From Cristatella mucedo (lineage: Eukaryota > Bryozoa > Phylactolaemata > Cristatellidae), in assembly GCA_009760855.2 (NCBI GenBank), contig WPIO01000252.1, positions 1 to 64,000 on the forward strand: 64,000 bases of DNA, in the 5' to 3' direction. The position numbers and the translations under genes were made by a program. A model generated the notes under the pieces. It was not told the origin of the DNA. It searched no databases and saw only the letters and a program-made list of their open reading frames with translations. Below, in pieces: positions 57,001 to 64,000 of this stretch; within the stretch, counting starts at the first letter, position 1; each line of letters starts with the position of its first letter.

Positions 57001-57335
57001 ACTGTATCCTGCATTTCTACCTCCTACGACGTCGAGCTTGATACTATCTGGTCATGCACTGCCTGTTAGGATACTGGCGTCTTGTTCGCATACACTATTT
57101 CTTACGCTGTCACCATATGCTGGAAGTGGTATTAATTCTTGTGGAATATTTTCCTGCAGCACCAGTGAGCAGAAGAGGCAGCGCCAGTCGACGCTTCGAG
57201 CAGCCAATTCATCGGCAAGAGAGACAACTCTTGATGACATATACGAGCATCCCGACGGAGGGGTTGCCGAAGTGGAGCTTAGCGCTGAGTTTGGCGATAA
57301 TAGCGATGTAGGAAACTTTCTCATTGACCCGACAG
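42094..57335 (+). CDS. REC8: REC8 meiotic cohesin kleisin, 14 exons, 3' end outside window
   Basis: REC8 replaces RAD21 in meiotic cohesin, bridging the SMC1/SMC3 heads; separase cleaves it to release chromosome arms and then centromeres. Exons: 42094-42218, 42856-43013, 44132-44334, 44857-44941, 45739-45870, 46199-46263, 46539-46708, 48112-48277, 48381-48536, 51081-51138, 51392-51595, 53397-53515, 54752-54903, 57160-57335. All introns are GT-AG and every junction keeps phase, giving 656 codons plus one base. N-terminal hallmarks: MFYSQEILQKRGGKFGIIWI and AATKSVSLTKKDY (1-35), and PRFSLYLSSQLMYGVIRVYG (near residues 67-86); the FSLYLS..L..GVIRVY version favours REC8 over RAD21. FDPLFGRLTMEDP and a basic RRKRKRRMLFVDG block follow. 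The C-terminal winged helix is missing, so the gene continues past 57,335. Confidence 0.88.
42283..42318. repeat. perfect 36-bp palindrome
   Basis: GGTCGGGGCAGCTGAGGC is followed without spacer by its exact reverse complement, inside REC8 intron 1. The flanking bases do not extend it. Confidence 0.95.
42719..42800 (-). mobile_element. LINE A 3' UTR fragment
   Basis: CATGGTCAGGGGTGACATGC through GTGGTTAGTGGCAGCATTCA. A short piece without hairpin, in REC8 intron 1 about 55 bp before exon 2. Confidence 0.65.
42856..43013 (+). CDS. REC8: REC8 exon 2
   Basis: Residues 42-94: IEIMNYIFHRVEA, an alanine/glycine-rich loop, then PRFSLYLSSQLMYGVIRVYG, the family's most conserved N-terminal segment. 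Acceptor TGCAG, donor GTGAGC. Confidence 0.88.
43225..43335 (+). mobile_element. LINE A-like C-terminal codon fragment
   Basis: GTGACTTCACAGCATTTAAA reads DFTAFKKKLE, matching the LINE A protein end DLTTFKKNLK, with GTGCTTATGCGTACTGACAG 3' UTR after it. Confidence 0.55.
43720..43905 (+). mobile_element. LINE 3' end, family A variant, with ATT tail
   Basis: ACAATGTGCATGTTTCCTCT, ACCATTTGGTTGTG and hairpin AAAGCGCTTAGAAAGAGAGA...TCTCTCAGGGCGGCA, then an irregular ATT/AAT tract. Same subfamily as 13.6 kb; in REC8 intron 2. Confidence 0.7.
44132..44334 (+). CDS. REC8: REC8 exon 3
   Basis: Residues 95-162: DCTNFSVRVKM completes the N-terminal domain, then GAQFDPLFGRLTMEDP, the counterpart of the mammalian PDPFFG..SVDP segment. 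Acceptor CTCCTAG, donor GTACGT. Confidence 0.85.
44857..44941 (+). CDS. REC8: REC8 exon 4
   Basis: Residues 163-190, polar linker (DFINQSAEGQVKEGSSKSRK). No homology by eye. Support is phase 0 entry and phase 1 exit matching both neighbours, plus ATTTAG/GTAAGT sites. Confidence 0.65.
45098..45147. repeat. (GA)n microsatellite
   Basis: About 25 GA units in REC8 intron 4. Confidence 0.95.
45465..45530 (-). mobile_element. LINE A 3' end fragment, decayed
   Basis: TTAAGAACTAAATCTCTTCC then TAGGCACAGTGCATATGCCG, in REC8 intron 4. Confidence 0.5.
45739..45870 (+). CDS. REC8: REC8 exon 5
   Basis: Residues 191-234, linker (RAMLSRYLAPDAKPVALLTG). The 3' end is firm (GTAAAA donor, phase 1). The start is ambiguous: AG dinucleotides allow starts at 45,739, 45,745, 45,751 or 45,763, all in the same phase. 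Confidence 0.6.
46199..46263 (+). CDS. REC8: REC8 exon 6
   Basis: Residues 235-256, HTSRKHEISIVDHADGLTAE, resembling the short REEITL-type strand of Rad21/Rec8 linkers. Acceptor TTTCAG, donor GTGCGC. Confidence 0.7.
46539..46708 (+). CDS. REC8: REC8 exon 7
   Basis: Residues 257-312, acidic: VADELDLAPLDADGCELLDQ and then DLSDIAFRQLLMSPK. Acceptor CCTCAG, donor GTAGGC, phase 2. Confidence 0.75.
47155..47215 (+). mobile_element. SINE-2 tail fragment
   Basis: TTAAGCCTCTTCTGCTGCTC ... GAGGCTGTTAAATCAGCTAA, the last 60 bases of the family, in REC8 intron 7. Confidence 0.5.
47467..47518. repeat. (CT)n microsatellite
   Basis: About 26 CT units in REC8 intron 7. Confidence 0.95.
48112..48277 (+). 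CDS. REC8: REC8 exon 8
   Basis: Residues 313-368: VDERQFLAEQTPMAYAPATD, then a proline-rich and acidic linker to EPAMPVM. Acceptor CCGTAG, donor GTAACT. Confidence 0.75.
48381..48536 (+). CDS. REC8: REC8 exon 9
   Basis: Residues 369-420: basic RRKRKRRMLFVDGSMMVSKE followed by AMRTNMLTSKDTCAAK. Matches the family's R-rich block, the LLFWD/LIVD-type strand and the helix of mammalian REC8/RAD21. Acceptor TTGCAG, donor GTAAGT. Confidence 0.85.
49175..49570 (-). mobile_element. LINE A 3' end
   Basis: Antisense: AATAATAATAACTCACTTGA tail, a hairpin with changed arms (AAAGCATCCTCAGAG ... TCTAGGTGCTTTACG), 3' UTR and coding end to GATTTGAGGTTTGTACGAGA. In REC8 intron 9. Confidence 0.8.
49590..49765 (-). 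mobile_element. SINE-2
   Basis: Antisense copy: CTAGCCGATTAAACAGCCTC, CCACCGCTTGCAGTGG, GGAATCGAACCC, ACGACCTTGGGGCCGAGGTC and an ACCTTACCCAGTGTGCCATC head. In REC8 intron 9. Confidence 0.8.
49766..50115 (-). mobile_element. LINE B 3' end
   Basis: Antisense: TGCAATGTATCTCCGTCTGT 3' terminus, the ACCATGTGGGTGTTACGCAG segment, the minus-strand FSLLRETKSVGYRMRTESRL tail and CSPDSAMLPTF. Directly abuts the SINE-2 head. Confidence 0.75.
51081..51138 (+). CDS. REC8: REC8 exon 10
   Basis: Residues 421-439, VAPDWKRKTAEQLMLQPSS, the family's WKRKT-type segment. Acceptor TTTTTTGCAG, donor GTACGT. Confidence 0.8.
51392..51595 (+). CDS. REC8: REC8 exon 11
   Basis: Residues 440-507: alanine-rich start, PRRRRFQIV, then LHDLWQRWALRTPAH (the family's L..LW..C/W position), then acidic SAAENVDDIWTVQLTDET. 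Acceptor GACTGCAG at 51,391 is the one that preserves phase; 51,395 is an equally phased alternative. Confidence 0.75.
52815..52955 (+). mobile_element. SINE-1
   Basis: GTGGTTTGGTCCTGCAGTTT head, GGGCTCGAGCCCCGAGGCAT, and an intact hairpin AGCGCCTGAATAGAGA...TTCTCTTAGGGCGCT. In REC8 intron 11. Confidence 0.8.
53240..53305. repeat. (TC)n microsatellite before REC8 exon 12
   Basis: About 33 TC units, followed by a TTTCTAG acceptor-like site at 53,311 and 90 bases later by exon 12. Confidence 0.95.
53397..53515 (+). CDS. REC8: REC8 exon 12, with separase-type motif
   Basis: Residues 508-547: ALDDLQLSMNHESP, six alanines, then EVHEVSELSIEMARQQLS. SIEMAR (538-543) fits the SxExxR separase consensus. 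Acceptor TTGCAG at 53,396; GTGCAG at 53,375 is an alternative in the same phase. Donor GTGAGC, phase 0. Confidence 0.75.
53921..54001. repeat. (GA)n microsatellite after REC8 exon 12
   Basis: About 40 GA units in intron 12, complementary to the (TC)n tract on the other side of exon 12. Confidence 0.95.
54752..54903 (+). CDS. REC8: REC8 exon 13
   Basis: Residues 548-597, hydrophilic linker (HLEASGDMSKEVLREQHSSF). Support is open phase matching on both sides and TTTTTAG/GTAATT sites. Confidence 0.7.
55270..55345 (+). mobile_element. LINE A 3' end fragment, decayed
   Basis: GAGTGCCTAGCAAGCGATTT ... TCTCTCACGTGCTATACAAG and an ATT-rich tail, in REC8 intron 13. Confidence 0.5.
55346..56474. other. 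REC8 intron 13 sequence, nothing recognised
   Basis: AT-rich, with no supported repeat or gene. The 93-codon frame at 55,309-55,590 is unrecognised. Confidence 0.4.
56475..56925 (-). mobile_element. LINE A 3' end
   Basis: Antisense: AATAATAGTAATACACTAGA tail, hairpin, 3' UTR, and the coding end. The minus strand reads SFGDRAFSLHAPKAWNSLPT and DLTTFKKNLKMHLF. In REC8 intron 13. Confidence 0.8.
57160..57335 (+). CDS. REC8: REC8 exon 14
   Basis: Residues 598-656: TSEQKRQRQSTLRAANSSAR, then LDDIYEHPDGGVAEVELSAE and GNFLIDPTG. Ends in phase 1 at GTACGT, so at least one further exon (winged helix) must follow. Confidence 0.78.
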
Positions 57336-57401
57336 GTACGTGCTGCTAGCAAGGAGCTCACCAGCAGTCACAGTTTATGCCTGCTGAGTGTGAGAATGTA
57401 A

Positions 57402-57404
<3 letters not shown>

Positions 57405-57478
<74 letters not shown>
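57405..57478. repeat. (GT)n microsatellite
   Basis: About 37 GT units starting 70 bases after the exon 14 donor. Confidence 0.95.
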
Positions 57479-57481
<3 letters not shown>

Positions 57482-57964
57482 CTTCGCGTGTTTTCGAGCA
57501 TGTTGATCATGTTTCGCCGGACATACGGGCGTTCGAGTTTTGTGTACATATGCAGAAATGTGTGACTGCTACTAGCCGCACACTCGTGTATTGCAAAAGA
57601 TCAGCCGGCAGAGATCTCAATCATCGAGGCTGCTAAAGCCCAAGAAAAACTCAGGTTCAAAATCAAGGGGGGAGAGGTTCCCAGGAATTTGTTAGGGGGG
57701 ATAAACTTCGACATTGACAGGCGTGGTGCAAGTTCATGGATTCCTCTTTGTAATCTGATTAGAAAAACTGGTCAATCTAAAATTGTAACTAGCTCGTACT
57801 GTTATTTTGCCTATTCACAGTATCCATTGATTTAACTCTCAAAAAATTCTGATTGCCTGAAGCTTTGCTAGAATAGTAATAAAAAAATACTTACCATTTT
57901 ATGATGAAGTCAAAAGCTATCAAATTTTTCATATAAGTAAGATATACATGATAATATGATAGGA
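57479..57964. other. presumed REC8 intron 14, nothing recognised
   Basis: No exon matching the kleisin C-terminal winged helix was found here. Confidence 0.4.
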
Positions 57965-58350
57965 TATTTGTATAGCCCCTACAAGAACTAACTCTCTTCC
58001 GAGTATTTGACCTAGTCTATAAAGGAAGCTTGTCAATTGGTTAGTAATAGCACTGTGCCTGCAGTATAAAGGGCAATTCACAGGGATCCAGCAAAGGCTT
58101 TAAGGAGACCAAGTTCATTTTAGCTTTATTTGAAGTAGTATTACATTAGGGGATGTCTGGACGTTAGTCGAGAGTGAGTACCAAGCTTGGGAGCATATGA
58201 CCTGTAGGCACGCTATCTATAGGTCCTCAGGTTAGTTCGAGGCACAGCTAAGCGACTTGAGTCAGAAGAGCTGGTGGTTCGATGCATAGCCGGATTGAGA
58301 AATAGGATAGGTACGAGTGACCTAAAGGTGAATGACAAAACCTTAAACTC
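57965..58350 (-). mobile_element. LINE A 3' end, old copy
   Basis: Antisense and diverged: ATAGCCCCTACAAGAACTAA hairpin remnant, 3' UTR, AGCTTGGGAGCATATGACCT, ending GACCTAAAGGTGAATGACAA. Confidence 0.6.
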
Positions 58351-58374
58351 GATAACTAAATGAAATTCGCTTGT

Positions 58375-58500
58375 TTTTAGGGCCTTAAGAGAACCTAATC
58401 TCCACCCAGTTTCTTGATATATGCATGGATCTTGGCTTGAGCCCACTACTCAGTTTGTTAAAAGCAAGCACCCAAACCCCAGGCCAAACCAAGGTGGCGG
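58375..58500 (-). mobile_element. SINE-1, decayed
   Basis: Antisense: AGGGCCTTAAGAGAACCTAA tail, GGCTTGAGCCC, and an AAGCACCCAAACCCCAGGCC head. Confidence 0.5.
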
Positions 58501-58609
58501 TTCACTGCTTGATGGTGAGCCATTTCAGGTAATGAGAAATAGATTTAATTTGGCAACTTTGACGTTTGCGACAGACAAGCCTAGCAGCAGAGCTGTGGAA
58601 GCGCCTTAT

Positions 58610-59530
58610 TGCAAATAATAATAATACATTTGATAAAGCACCCTCAGAGAACTCAATCTCGTTCTAGGCACTTTACGTTTGCTGCAAAGAAAGCACGATT
58701 GAATGGTTAGTGGTAGTGTGCTCAATAAACAGCAAGAATAACATGGTTAGGAGTGACATGCACAGGGTCAGCATGCTAGTGGCAGCATGCAGTGTCAGCA
58801 CACATAAAAACGTAAACGAGAAATCACACGAGCCCACTAAATGCTGTCAAAATAGATACGTTTTCAGTTTCTTTTTGAACGCGGTAAAGTCAGGGGTTGT
58901 CGTGATACAAGTTGGAGTAAGTTTTAGGCTTTGAGAGCACACGAACTAGAGGTACAGTCTCCAAAGGATTTGAGGTTCATACGAGGTATAGGTAGACGAT
59001 TAGATTCCGTAAAGCCAGAGTTACGATGTTTAGCTTGGTATTGGAGTAGATGCGATAGGTAGTCTGGAGCCAAAGAATGAAGAGACTTAAATGTAAGCAA
59101 CAGAACCTTGAAGTCGATGCATTGCTTGACTGGGAGCTAGTGCAGGTCGGCAAGAGGTGGTGTCGTGTGGCAACTGCGACGCTCACGACAGACAAGCCTA
59201 CCTGCGGAGTTTCGCACCAGCTGCAATCGCCTGATTGCACATGCCGGTAGGCCAGTAAGCAGTGAGTTGCAGAAGTCGAGATGGGATGTCACATCTGCTT
59301 AGGGGTAGACCTGCAAGCGTACTAGATGGTGTAAATGCATAAACCGAATTGAATTCAATATTCCTGTCAAAGCGATTCATATTTTTGAAATTTCAAATAC
59401 GTGAAATTGGGCAGCTTAGGAACTGATTTGAGAGTCTAGTGAAAGGCCAATTTGGAACAATATAGCTAAATTTCATGAATTTGCAAAAGAAGATATGCTG
59501 GCTAAGCCCATTTTTAGTGTTAGCTATACC
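58610..59530 (-). mobile_element. LINE A, long 3' copy
   Basis: Antisense: (AAT)n tail at 58,614, hairpin, 3' UTR and coding tail to about 59,530. It is in inverted orientation to the copy starting at 59,665. Confidence 0.8.
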
Positions 59531-59664
59531 CATTTCTGATTAACATTACTCTGCGCATAAATTGGTTTTTATTGTCATTAAATTCCAGAAAGTGTTTTGT
59601 TTTTTAATTTGTATTGTCTGCATTACGTGCAGACTGGGAGTTTGAGTGTTGTTAAATAAGAATA

Positions 59665-60385
59665 CCACGTCTAAGTTGGTCCATGCATTCGTGACATCCC
59701 GTCTCGACTTCTGCAACTCACTGCTTACTGGCCTACCCAGTGTGTGCGATCAGGCGATTGCAGCTGGTGCAAAACTCTGCAGCTAGGCTTGTCTGTCGTG
59801 AACGTCGCACTGTCCACATTACACCACTTCTCGCCGACCTGCACTGGCTACCAGTCAAGCAACGGATTGACTTCAAGGTTTTGTCGCTCACTTTTAGGTC
59901 CCTTCATTCTATGGCTCCAGCCTATCTCTCAGATATACTACCCCATCAGACCAAGCATCGTACCACCCGCTTTTCGGAATCCAACAGTCTACAAATACCT
60001 CGTACAAACCTCAAATCCTTTGGAGACCGTGCATTTAGTTCGTATGCTCCCACAGCCTGGAACTCTTTCCCGACTTGCGTCAGAACACCCACTGACTTGA
60101 CCACATTTAAAAAGAACTTGAAAACACACTTATTTAGGACAGCATTTAGTGGGTCCCTGTGATTCGTCCTTAATGTGCTTATGCGTACTGACACTGTGCA
60201 TGCTGTCACAAACCGAATTTGCATGCTGACCCTGTGCATGTCACCCTTAACCATGTTATTCATGTTGTTTGTTTATCAAGCATAATATTAATCACCATTC
60301 AATTGCGTTTCCTTTTGCACTAAATGTAAAGTGCCTAGAAAGAGATTGGGTTCTCTGAGGGCACTTTATCAAGTGCATTATTATT
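59665..60385 (+). mobile_element. LINE A, best-preserved coding end
   Basis: A 140-codon open frame (59,740-60,162) gives the cleanest LINE A C-terminus: [79 protein letters not shown] and DLTTFKKNLKTHLFRTAF. 3' UTR, hairpin and ATT tail end at 60,385. Upstream, [15 protein letters not shown] is intact in another frame. The module order is that of L2/CR1-clade RT tails. Confidence 0.85.
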
Positions 60386-61040
60386 ATTTGATGTTCTTGA
60401 TGGCAGAGATTAATTAAAATACACGTAGCCTTGTGTCATCTTCATACAATGGAATTCCGGAATATGTTAGACGATTGTATCGGTTAGAGGGAGAGCATGA
60501 ACCTGAAAAGACGTAGACCTAGGCCCGATCATGAAGTACCTATATCAACCTTACTTAACAGATTTCTTCGATGATCATTGCATATTGACATATTTGCTCC
60601 GTAGTCTCTAACTGAGATTGGACCTACACGATCGAAGTGTCTGTCATATCCATGCGACATGGAAAGCACTCAGAAAGACTTACTGATCAATAGTGTCAAA
60701 TCATGCCGAAAGATGCAACAAACCAAGCAGAGAGAGAGAGAGAGCTTCCTGCCAAAAGCATGCCACCCAGAAACCTCGTTTGACCAAGTGAAGCGAATTT
60801 GCAACCGTTAAATGGAGAGCCTGAAGTAGTCTTCTCGAGCAGTGACGCTCGGCAGACATTTTTAAACCTATTTGGAAAGGACTAAGTATTATTTTCAACT
60901 CTGATCCTCCTTAAAAATGCGAAGTTAGCTAGAGCCTAGAGCCTTGCTGATACCGCCATCGAGCATGAGCTCAGAGCCTTTCTAGCCTCCCCATCTAAAA
61001 AGAAAATCGTGGTAGCCCTAATAAAATTAAACTAGCTAAC
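60386..61040. other. unassigned DNA
   Basis: No gene or repeat copy recognised. A short GA run lies at 60,730. Confidence 0.4.
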
Positions 61041-61044
61041 TTAA

Positions 61045-61225
61045 CGTAATCTTGTGCATAGCGGCAGAAGAACCTTTATGGCGACAGAAGAGCCTTTACG
61101 GCTATCACCACAGCTTGCAGCGGCAATAAAGAATCGCCCACTGCAGGATTCGAACCCAAGACCTCGGGACAGAGGTCGTAAAAAGCAATCGCCTTACCTT
61201 GTGTGCCATCACTGCTCACCGCTCT
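61045..61225 (-). mobile_element. SINE-2
   Basis: Antisense: TTGTGCATAGCGGCAGAAGA with the GAAGAGCCTTTACGG-type tail segment present twice (61,065-61,100), CCACAGCTTGCAGCGG, GGATTCGAACCC B box and the TCGCCTTACC head. Confidence 0.75.
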
Positions 61226-61847
61226 TCTTAGAAACACATTGAATCAGCGATTCTGACCATTCGATTGAGCCGATAATTAAAAACTTTTTGTTCAATAATT
61301 TCATTCACCGAATTTCTTAGTTTGCTAGCCCGTTATGTAAAATCGTCGTTTCAAGGTGTGGGGGCAGCCGGGCTTTCACAGGGGCATGGAGAGGGTTTAT
61401 AAGGATAGAGCGTCTTGAAACCGCCCCAAATGCACTTGTCGAATTTTTTCGTAATTTGCATCTTTTTAAGCCCTAGCTAAGAAAAATGGCAAGAGTTCGT
61501 TCCCATGAATAAACAACCTAATCGGTTTGCTAATAACGAAGTTGGATGGCAAGCGCCTATGATGGCTCTCCCTGAATGCCTGGTAGCTTCCATTCTGAAA
61601 GTGCCACCAAGGGTGAGGTGAATGAGACGTTTTAGCAATGATGCAGCTTGAAGAGCTGTAACTGGGATTCAGGAAGCACGGCATTGCCCCTTCATACGAA
61701 CTAGCCACTCCATGCACTTGCACAAAACCGTCCGTGCAACCAGTACAGAGCTACTAAATAAAAAAGCACTGTGCGGGCATGCGATTTCCTTACACAATAC
61801 ACTCCCTCGATTATTTTAAGCTGAAAAATAAATGTTGACTATCCCCA

Positions 61848-61849
<2 letters not shown>
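61226..61849. other. unassigned DNA
   Basis: No supported feature. The minus-strand frame at 61,466-61,723 (85 codons) is unrecognised. Confidence 0.4.

Positions 61850-61911
<62 letters not shown>
61850..61911. repeat. (CA)n microsatellite
   Basis: About 31 CA units. Confidence 0.95.
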
Positions 61912-61912
<1 letters not shown>

Positions 61913-62084
61913 CTCACACACCTGCTTGAACAACTGGCGCATTTGTGTGATCCACCGTACGATAATGTGCACACAAACTCTTGCATCTATCTACGCACGG
62001 TGTGAAGCCCCAACCAGGTCATATATGTATGCACACGTTTTATTATTTTGTGTAATAATTATGGACTAATAACTTGCCAGCTAT

Positions 62085-63795
62085 TGAATCCCTCTCTGGC
62101 TGGAAACTGGGCGGGGGCAGCTCCAAACTCCTAGTTAAAGAAGGGGTACGACACGGCTTCCAATCCAGTGATGGCATCGGAGATGCCATATACAGGTATG
62201 TACCACCTTACAGCTTTGGTCTTTTCAATTGCCGCCTATGTCAAAAATGGTAGCCCGTATCCCCCGCTGTGTTATGACTGTCGACTTGATCTTATATGTC
62301 TCAGGCTAAAAGGATCACTAGTGCTCAAGGCCTTGTTGCACCAGTGTCCAATACGATTAGTACATCCCAGAATACTCGTGATTTCCCTGCCCATCAGAAA
62401 ATAGCATTTGTTAGGTTGCTCATTGACAAGCCAACAACATTAGATCACGAGAATCTTAGTAACTTTATCCAATCGCCCTTCTGTTACTCTTATCCAAGAC
62501 ACTGAGCTAGTGTTGTCCCGGCAGATTAACAAATAGATGACTGAATCGGATCCTTCTTGCAAGGTTCTATTCGGATTTAGGGATAACAATTCCACAAAAA
62601 CTGCTTTGCTTTGAATTTTCAATGAATTTTTCAATTACGCTGATTAGGGAAGGGTCTGGTCTCTGCTAGTTCTCCGATATTTCTAGCAGTACTTGACACA
62701 ATTGGCTGCCACATCTACGTCGAGCACCTTTCGACACGACTAGTATCACTAGCAGTGATAAACAGGGCTAGGCCCAACCTCAGTCTCAGTAAAGAGATGT
62801 CAGAACACAGACTTAAGTGACTGTCAATCCTCTTTAGCCCATCGGTATCCTAAGTTCGGCACGGGACCCCTTCTCTTAGCTATCTTCATGTTTCCTCTGG
62901 CCACTGTAATCAACGAATATTATCTCGGAAAGATTCCTAGGTCGACGCCGTTCAGCTCTACCTATCCTTTCAAACCCGTATAAGCCTTTCTGGAATAGCT
63001 TAATCGAATAGTCTTACCCGAATCGCATAATAACTCCTTTGCAGCCTGCACCTACTGCATTTTCTTGATTAGGCGACCACTAATTCTTAAATCTTCAAAA
63101 CGATAAGACCAGCCTAATAGTTACATGCAAGTCTAGTGCCGGACTGCAGTAACTCAAGCATCACAACCGTGACGTCCGCCCCTAATGTGGGCATGCTTTT
63201 ACGAAACAACACGTCGTCTGATTACATGTTTAATAATGTAAATATGCCATGCTTTACTGTTCACGTTGGCTCACTTTCGATTGAGAAATGTTGCCAAAAT
63301 GAGGGTCTTCTTAAGCAAGAATACGATACCAAATGTATTGTTACTATAAAGAAAATCTGGTTTTTGCGTTCATCACACCCAGATTACTGAAATTATTTTT
63401 ATTCTTGAGTGCCGACTATGTAATAATCGTCTGCAACTGGTGTCAACAGGTCGTTTGGCCTTCAACAACATTGCTGCCACATCGAAGCATCTTCTTCTTG
63501 CTGATCGTCACGAGCTCGATGTCAAGCAATGTTTTTAATTAAAATTCTTCCGATTTGCTTGCAGGTCGCTGTACTTTTTTGCACCAGCCTACAATCCTAC
63601 CTGTACGTTCTCCCCCTCCCCAGTGTGCACTCACACCTATCACTTCTCAGCATCCAGCCGTCTTGCAGTTTCTCCGAACTAAATTTAGATTGGTTGCTCA
63701 TAGAACTTAAGGCTTATAAAATCGCCAAAAGTCTTGAGCTCGCTTCCTTCCTGCCGCTGGTCACCATCTGCATTGAATTTTTATCGTTAAAGCCT
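62085..63795 (+). mobile_element. old L2/CR1-like LINE, RT remnant
   Basis: A frame-shifted series follows ORF2 order. AFVRLLIDKPTTLDHENLSN and IQSP (fingers, NYRPIS region), VLFGFRDNNSTKTALL (SGFR..STETALL), GTGPLLLAIFMFPLATVI (GSVLGPLLF..Y), and VDAVQLYLSFQTRISL (just after the lost YADD box). APNVGMLLRNNTSSDYMFNN and FRLRNVAKMRVFLSKN (the RNLGV..D thumb) and VFAFITPRLLKLF (HAFVTSRLDYCN) follow. The C-terminal FRTKFRLVAHRT piece ends near 63,730. Many lesions; inactive. It predates the nearby LINE A copies. Confidence 0.65.
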
Positions 63796-63806
63796 CATCC
63801 ACAGAT

Positions 63807-63940
63807 GTGTTGGCTTGGTGGTTAGGATGCTCGCCCCGATCAAGGTCTGGTCGAGGTCGCGGGTCGAGCCACGTGGCATTTGTGAAGCACCTGAATAGAG
63901 AATAAGTTCTCTTAAGATGCTATAAAAAGGAATACTATTT
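63807..63940 (+). mobile_element. SINE-1
   Basis: TTGGCTTGGTGGTTAGGATG head, CGACCAAGGTCTGG-like middle, GGTCGAGCCACGTGGCATTT, and AGCACCTGAATAGAGAATAA...TTCTCTTAAGATGCTATA hairpin with weakened arms. Confidence 0.75.
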
Positions 63941-64000
63941 ATTTAGAAACGCACCAGTTTTACCCCACTATCCGTGCGTTGCAGTGAACTTCACATTTTT

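Noticed and set aside
59740..60162. 140-codon open frame as a host gene
   Set aside because: Its sequence is the repeated LINE A C-terminus, present many times in the window.
63673..63760. LIELKAYKIAKSLEL as the missing REC8 winged helix
   Set aside because: It lies at the end of a decayed LINE RT, has no acceptor/donor in the right phase, and lacks the rest of the winged-helix pattern.

Overview
This is animal nuclear DNA. The one clearly multi-exon gene has 14 exons joined by GT-AG introns in matching phases. Most of the rest is non-LTR retrotransposon remnants, tRNA-derived SINEs and long dinucleotide microsatellites. Nothing bacterial or viral was recognised. The host looks like an invertebrate metazoan, but the window alone does not settle the phylum.

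Three host loci stand out. (1) At 42,094-57,335 (+) lies most of REC8, the meiosis-specific kleisin of cohesin. Fourteen phase-consistent exons encode about 656 residues, from the initiator MFY through the central separase-target region. The C-terminal winged-helix exons were not found and should lie beyond 64,000. (2) At 18,656-20,224 and 29,898-31,442 (both -) lie two complete, intronless kynurenine 3-monooxygenase (KMO) genes about 11.2 kb apart. They are identical over long tracts but clearly different in a short central island and at both ends, a mosaic that suggests gene conversion. (3) At about 1,321-2,300 (+) is a decayed beta-propeller-like coding region with one stop and one frameshift.

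The rest is a retroelement landscape. LINE family A (L2/CR1-like) has more than 20 truncated copies, and its 3' end forms a hairpin followed by (ATT)n. LINE family B is a related but distinct element. SINE-1 has a tRNA-like head and a 3' hairpin closely resembling that of LINE A, suggesting it borrows the LINE's reverse transcriptase. SINE-2 is a second tRNA-derived family with a palindromic head. Two old LINE ORF2 remnants lie at 35.9-37.5 kb and 62.1-63.8 kb. A diverged tandem repeat of about 172 bp lies at 26.6-28.8 kb and is split by a LINE A insertion.

Layout: 0-3.4 kb propeller pseudogene and flank; 3.4-9.8 kb LINE/SINE debris; 9.8-11 kb GC-rich island; 11-18.4 kb LINE B, LINE A and microsatellites; 18.6-20.2 kb KMO copy 1; 20.3-29.8 kb SINEs, the tandem repeat and a (TC)n block; 29.9-31.4 kb KMO copy 2; 31.5-42 kb repeats and a second GC-rich island; 42.1-57.3 kb REC8 with repeat-loaded introns; 57.3-64 kb LINEs inside the presumed last REC8 intron(s). 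KMO (tryptophan catabolism) and REC8 (meiotic cohesion) have no evident functional link.
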